Source of the DNA: Chloromonas sp. AAM2
Taxonomy: Eukaryota > Chlorophyta > Chlorophyceae > Chlamydomonadales > Chlamydomonadaceae
Direction: 5' to 3'
NCBI GenBank assembly: GCA_004335635.1
Contig: QAXH01005619.1
Coordinates: forward strand, 1 to 64,000
DNA length: 64,000 bases
Shown here: positions 62,628 through 64,000 of the stretch, in pieces
How the letters are laid out: every line of letters begins with the position of its first letter
How positions within the stretch are numbered: the first letter of the stretch is position 1
Made by a program: the position numbers and the translations under genes
Notes under the pieces: model-generated
What the model saw: the letters and a program-made list of their open reading frames with translations, nothing else
Told to the model about the DNA's origin: nothing
Database searches by the model: none

Positions 62628-64000
62628 TCACGCCCTGGCCTTCCAGCTCCTGGAAACCGCAGCCCTCCTGCGGGTCCTACTGGCGGGCGGAGCGGGCGGA
62701 GGCGGCACTGGCAGGCCCTCGGGAAAGAAACCGCCGCCACCCTCGCAGCGCGCCTTGCCCGCGCATAGCACCAGCAGCGTCTGCTCCAGCGTCCGAACCT
62801 GCACCAGCAATGCTTCTTTGTAGCCTCTTCGTAGCCTCTTCGTAGCGAACCAAATCTAGGGAATCGACAAATGCATGAGTGGTTCAACATGTAGCCAAAT
62901 CAGATCTGGGAACGACAGAAACCGCACGGGTCGTTCAAGAGCAGTAGGTACACAACAGGCGTTTGTCTTGGAGTTGGGTAAGCCAGTTTCGTAAGGGTAC
63001 GAATAACTACTGAGCGTTTTTTACAATGATTTCAGTACTTCAGTAACTACTGAATGGTGTCCATGTGTGAGTGCGCACCTGTATGAGCCCCATACGATCA
63101 CGCGGGGCCACCACCGGCAGACCGTCCAGGCCCTCCAGGCTGCAATCGTTGGCCGCTGGGCCCTCGTCTGGGCCCTCGCCACTGCCCCCGCACGTGTCCA
63201 CACCGGCGCCATGCACGCTGCTGCCGTCCCAGTGCGAGCGGAGCTTGGCTAGCCAGCTGGCCACCTGCAGCACACATGCACTCACACAGCAGCTGCCATT
63301 TTTGACAACCTGTCATCATGCCAGCGGGCTTGCCCTGTCCTCCTCTGATCTCATTGCAGACCTCCTCCACATCAGACTCCACATCAGAGAATGCGTGAGG
63401 TCCCTTCCCTGCCTGTGTGCTCACCCCAAGGCACGATAAGCCAACCTCTCACCTGCCCCACAGTCTCATCCCTGGGGTACAGCCTGTGGTTGACTCTGGG
63501 CAGCAGGGCCGACCGCACCGCGCCTGCGACGGACACAGCAGGCAGGCAGCGAATCCGTCGTTAGGCGAATCACGTGAGCACACACGCAGGGGTGGGCGGA
63601 CAGGCGTCAACCAGCAATGAGCAACTGCATATGCAGGCATGCAGAGGCAAGGCAGGCCGACTGCAGCCACACCAGCCCCCCTCGCTGCAAGTATGCTCTC
63701 ATGTTCATACAAAGCTCGACGTACTGATGAGCGTGGGAAGCTTGTGAATGTGAGCCGGGCTGCTAAGGGAGGTGCAGACAACCAGGCCAAGGCGGTTTTA
63801 TAGCCACAAGACCACACTTTGTAATCAGGCCCTTTGGTTTGGTCCCTGGCTCACGAGGCGTACAAGTACTGGAACAATTGTACAGGAGTCCACTGCTGCC
63901 CCTGCCCCAGTTGGCCGTGTGACTTGCCTGCATGGTACCCCTCCACAGCCATCATGCGCGTCACTAGTGTGCTGGCCTCAGTGGCAGACATGGCAGACAG
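62628..64000 (-). CDS. Ferritin-like desiccation-related protein (PCC13-62 type), C-terminal part
   Basis: Four exons on the minus strand: 64000-63928, 63523-63453, 63264-63079 and 62798-62628, in phase, 166 residues visible; the 5' part is off the window. The segment ATEASTLVTRMMAVEGYHAG, then AVRSALLPR, matches the last helices of the ferritin-like domain. LPVVAPRDRMGL, TLEQTLLVLC and GGGGFFPEGL match the C-terminal signature of plant PCC13-62-type proteins, which accumulate on drying and usually carry a secretion signal. The function is not well defined even in the family. The linker (GAGVDTCGGSGEGPDEGP) and the Pro/Arg-rich end are lineage-specific. The first visible intron begins GCAAGT, a GC donor. 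Confidence 0.7.

Overview
The window looks like nuclear DNA of a flagellated chlorophyte green alga. Eleven protein genes are split into many small exons that join in phase, mostly GT-AG with several GC-AG introns. They encode a lysine/alanine-rich linker histone H1, RIO2 kinase, a plant-type fatty-acid elongase condensing enzyme, an ABCG transporter, two gamma-glutamyl hydrolases, an arogenate/prephenate dehydratase and a PG-rich-repeat protein of ciliary type. TGTAA polyadenylation-like signals follow two of the genes. The gene set and the TG/CA-rich, microsatellite-heavy introns fit a volvocalean alga such as a Haematococcus or Chlamydomonas relative. That placement is inference; no species can be named.

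Layout. 1-2557 (-): NCA1-like RING plus TPR protein, cut by the window edge. 2848-8656 (+): RIO2 kinase, 12 exons. 9858-11877 (+): histone H1, 3 exons. 14409-19525 (-): 3-ketoacyl-CoA synthase, 12 exons found, N-terminus unresolved. 20154-30504 (+): ABCG half-transporter, 19 exons. 33942-39967 (-): gamma-glutamyl hydrolase A. 40188-46289 (+): arogenate/prephenate dehydratase with ACT domain. 49143-51842 (-): six-repeat STPG/SHIPPO-like protein, both ends unresolved. 53137-58443 (-): gamma-glutamyl hydrolase B. 58654-60732 (+): 224-aa glycine-zipper membrane protein of unknown function. 62628-64000 (-): ferritin-like desiccation-related protein, partial. Intergenic stretches and introns carry dispersed repeats, minisatellites and microsatellites. 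There are two runs of N (165 and 26 bases).

How the genes relate. Four gene pairs are head-to-head with about 210-390 bp between starts: NCA1-like/RIO2, KCS/ABCG, GGH-A/dehydratase and GGH-B/glycine-zipper protein. The KCS/ABCG pair is biologically suggestive, because KCS makes very-long-chain acyl chains and plant ABCG half-transporters export lipids derived from them. The two GGH genes encode folate polyglutamate hydrolases and share only some intron positions, so the duplication is probably old.

The most unusual signal is a short dispersed element with a 3' microsatellite tail, either (ACTC)n or (AC)n. Four intronic copies lie in the sense orientation with the tail ending about 10-19 nt before a 3' splice site, in three unrelated genes. 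A separate 230-bp insertion is flanked by a 15-bp direct repeat like a target-site duplication. Exon coordinates were worked out by eye from splice sites, reading phase and remembered family motifs; no search was run.
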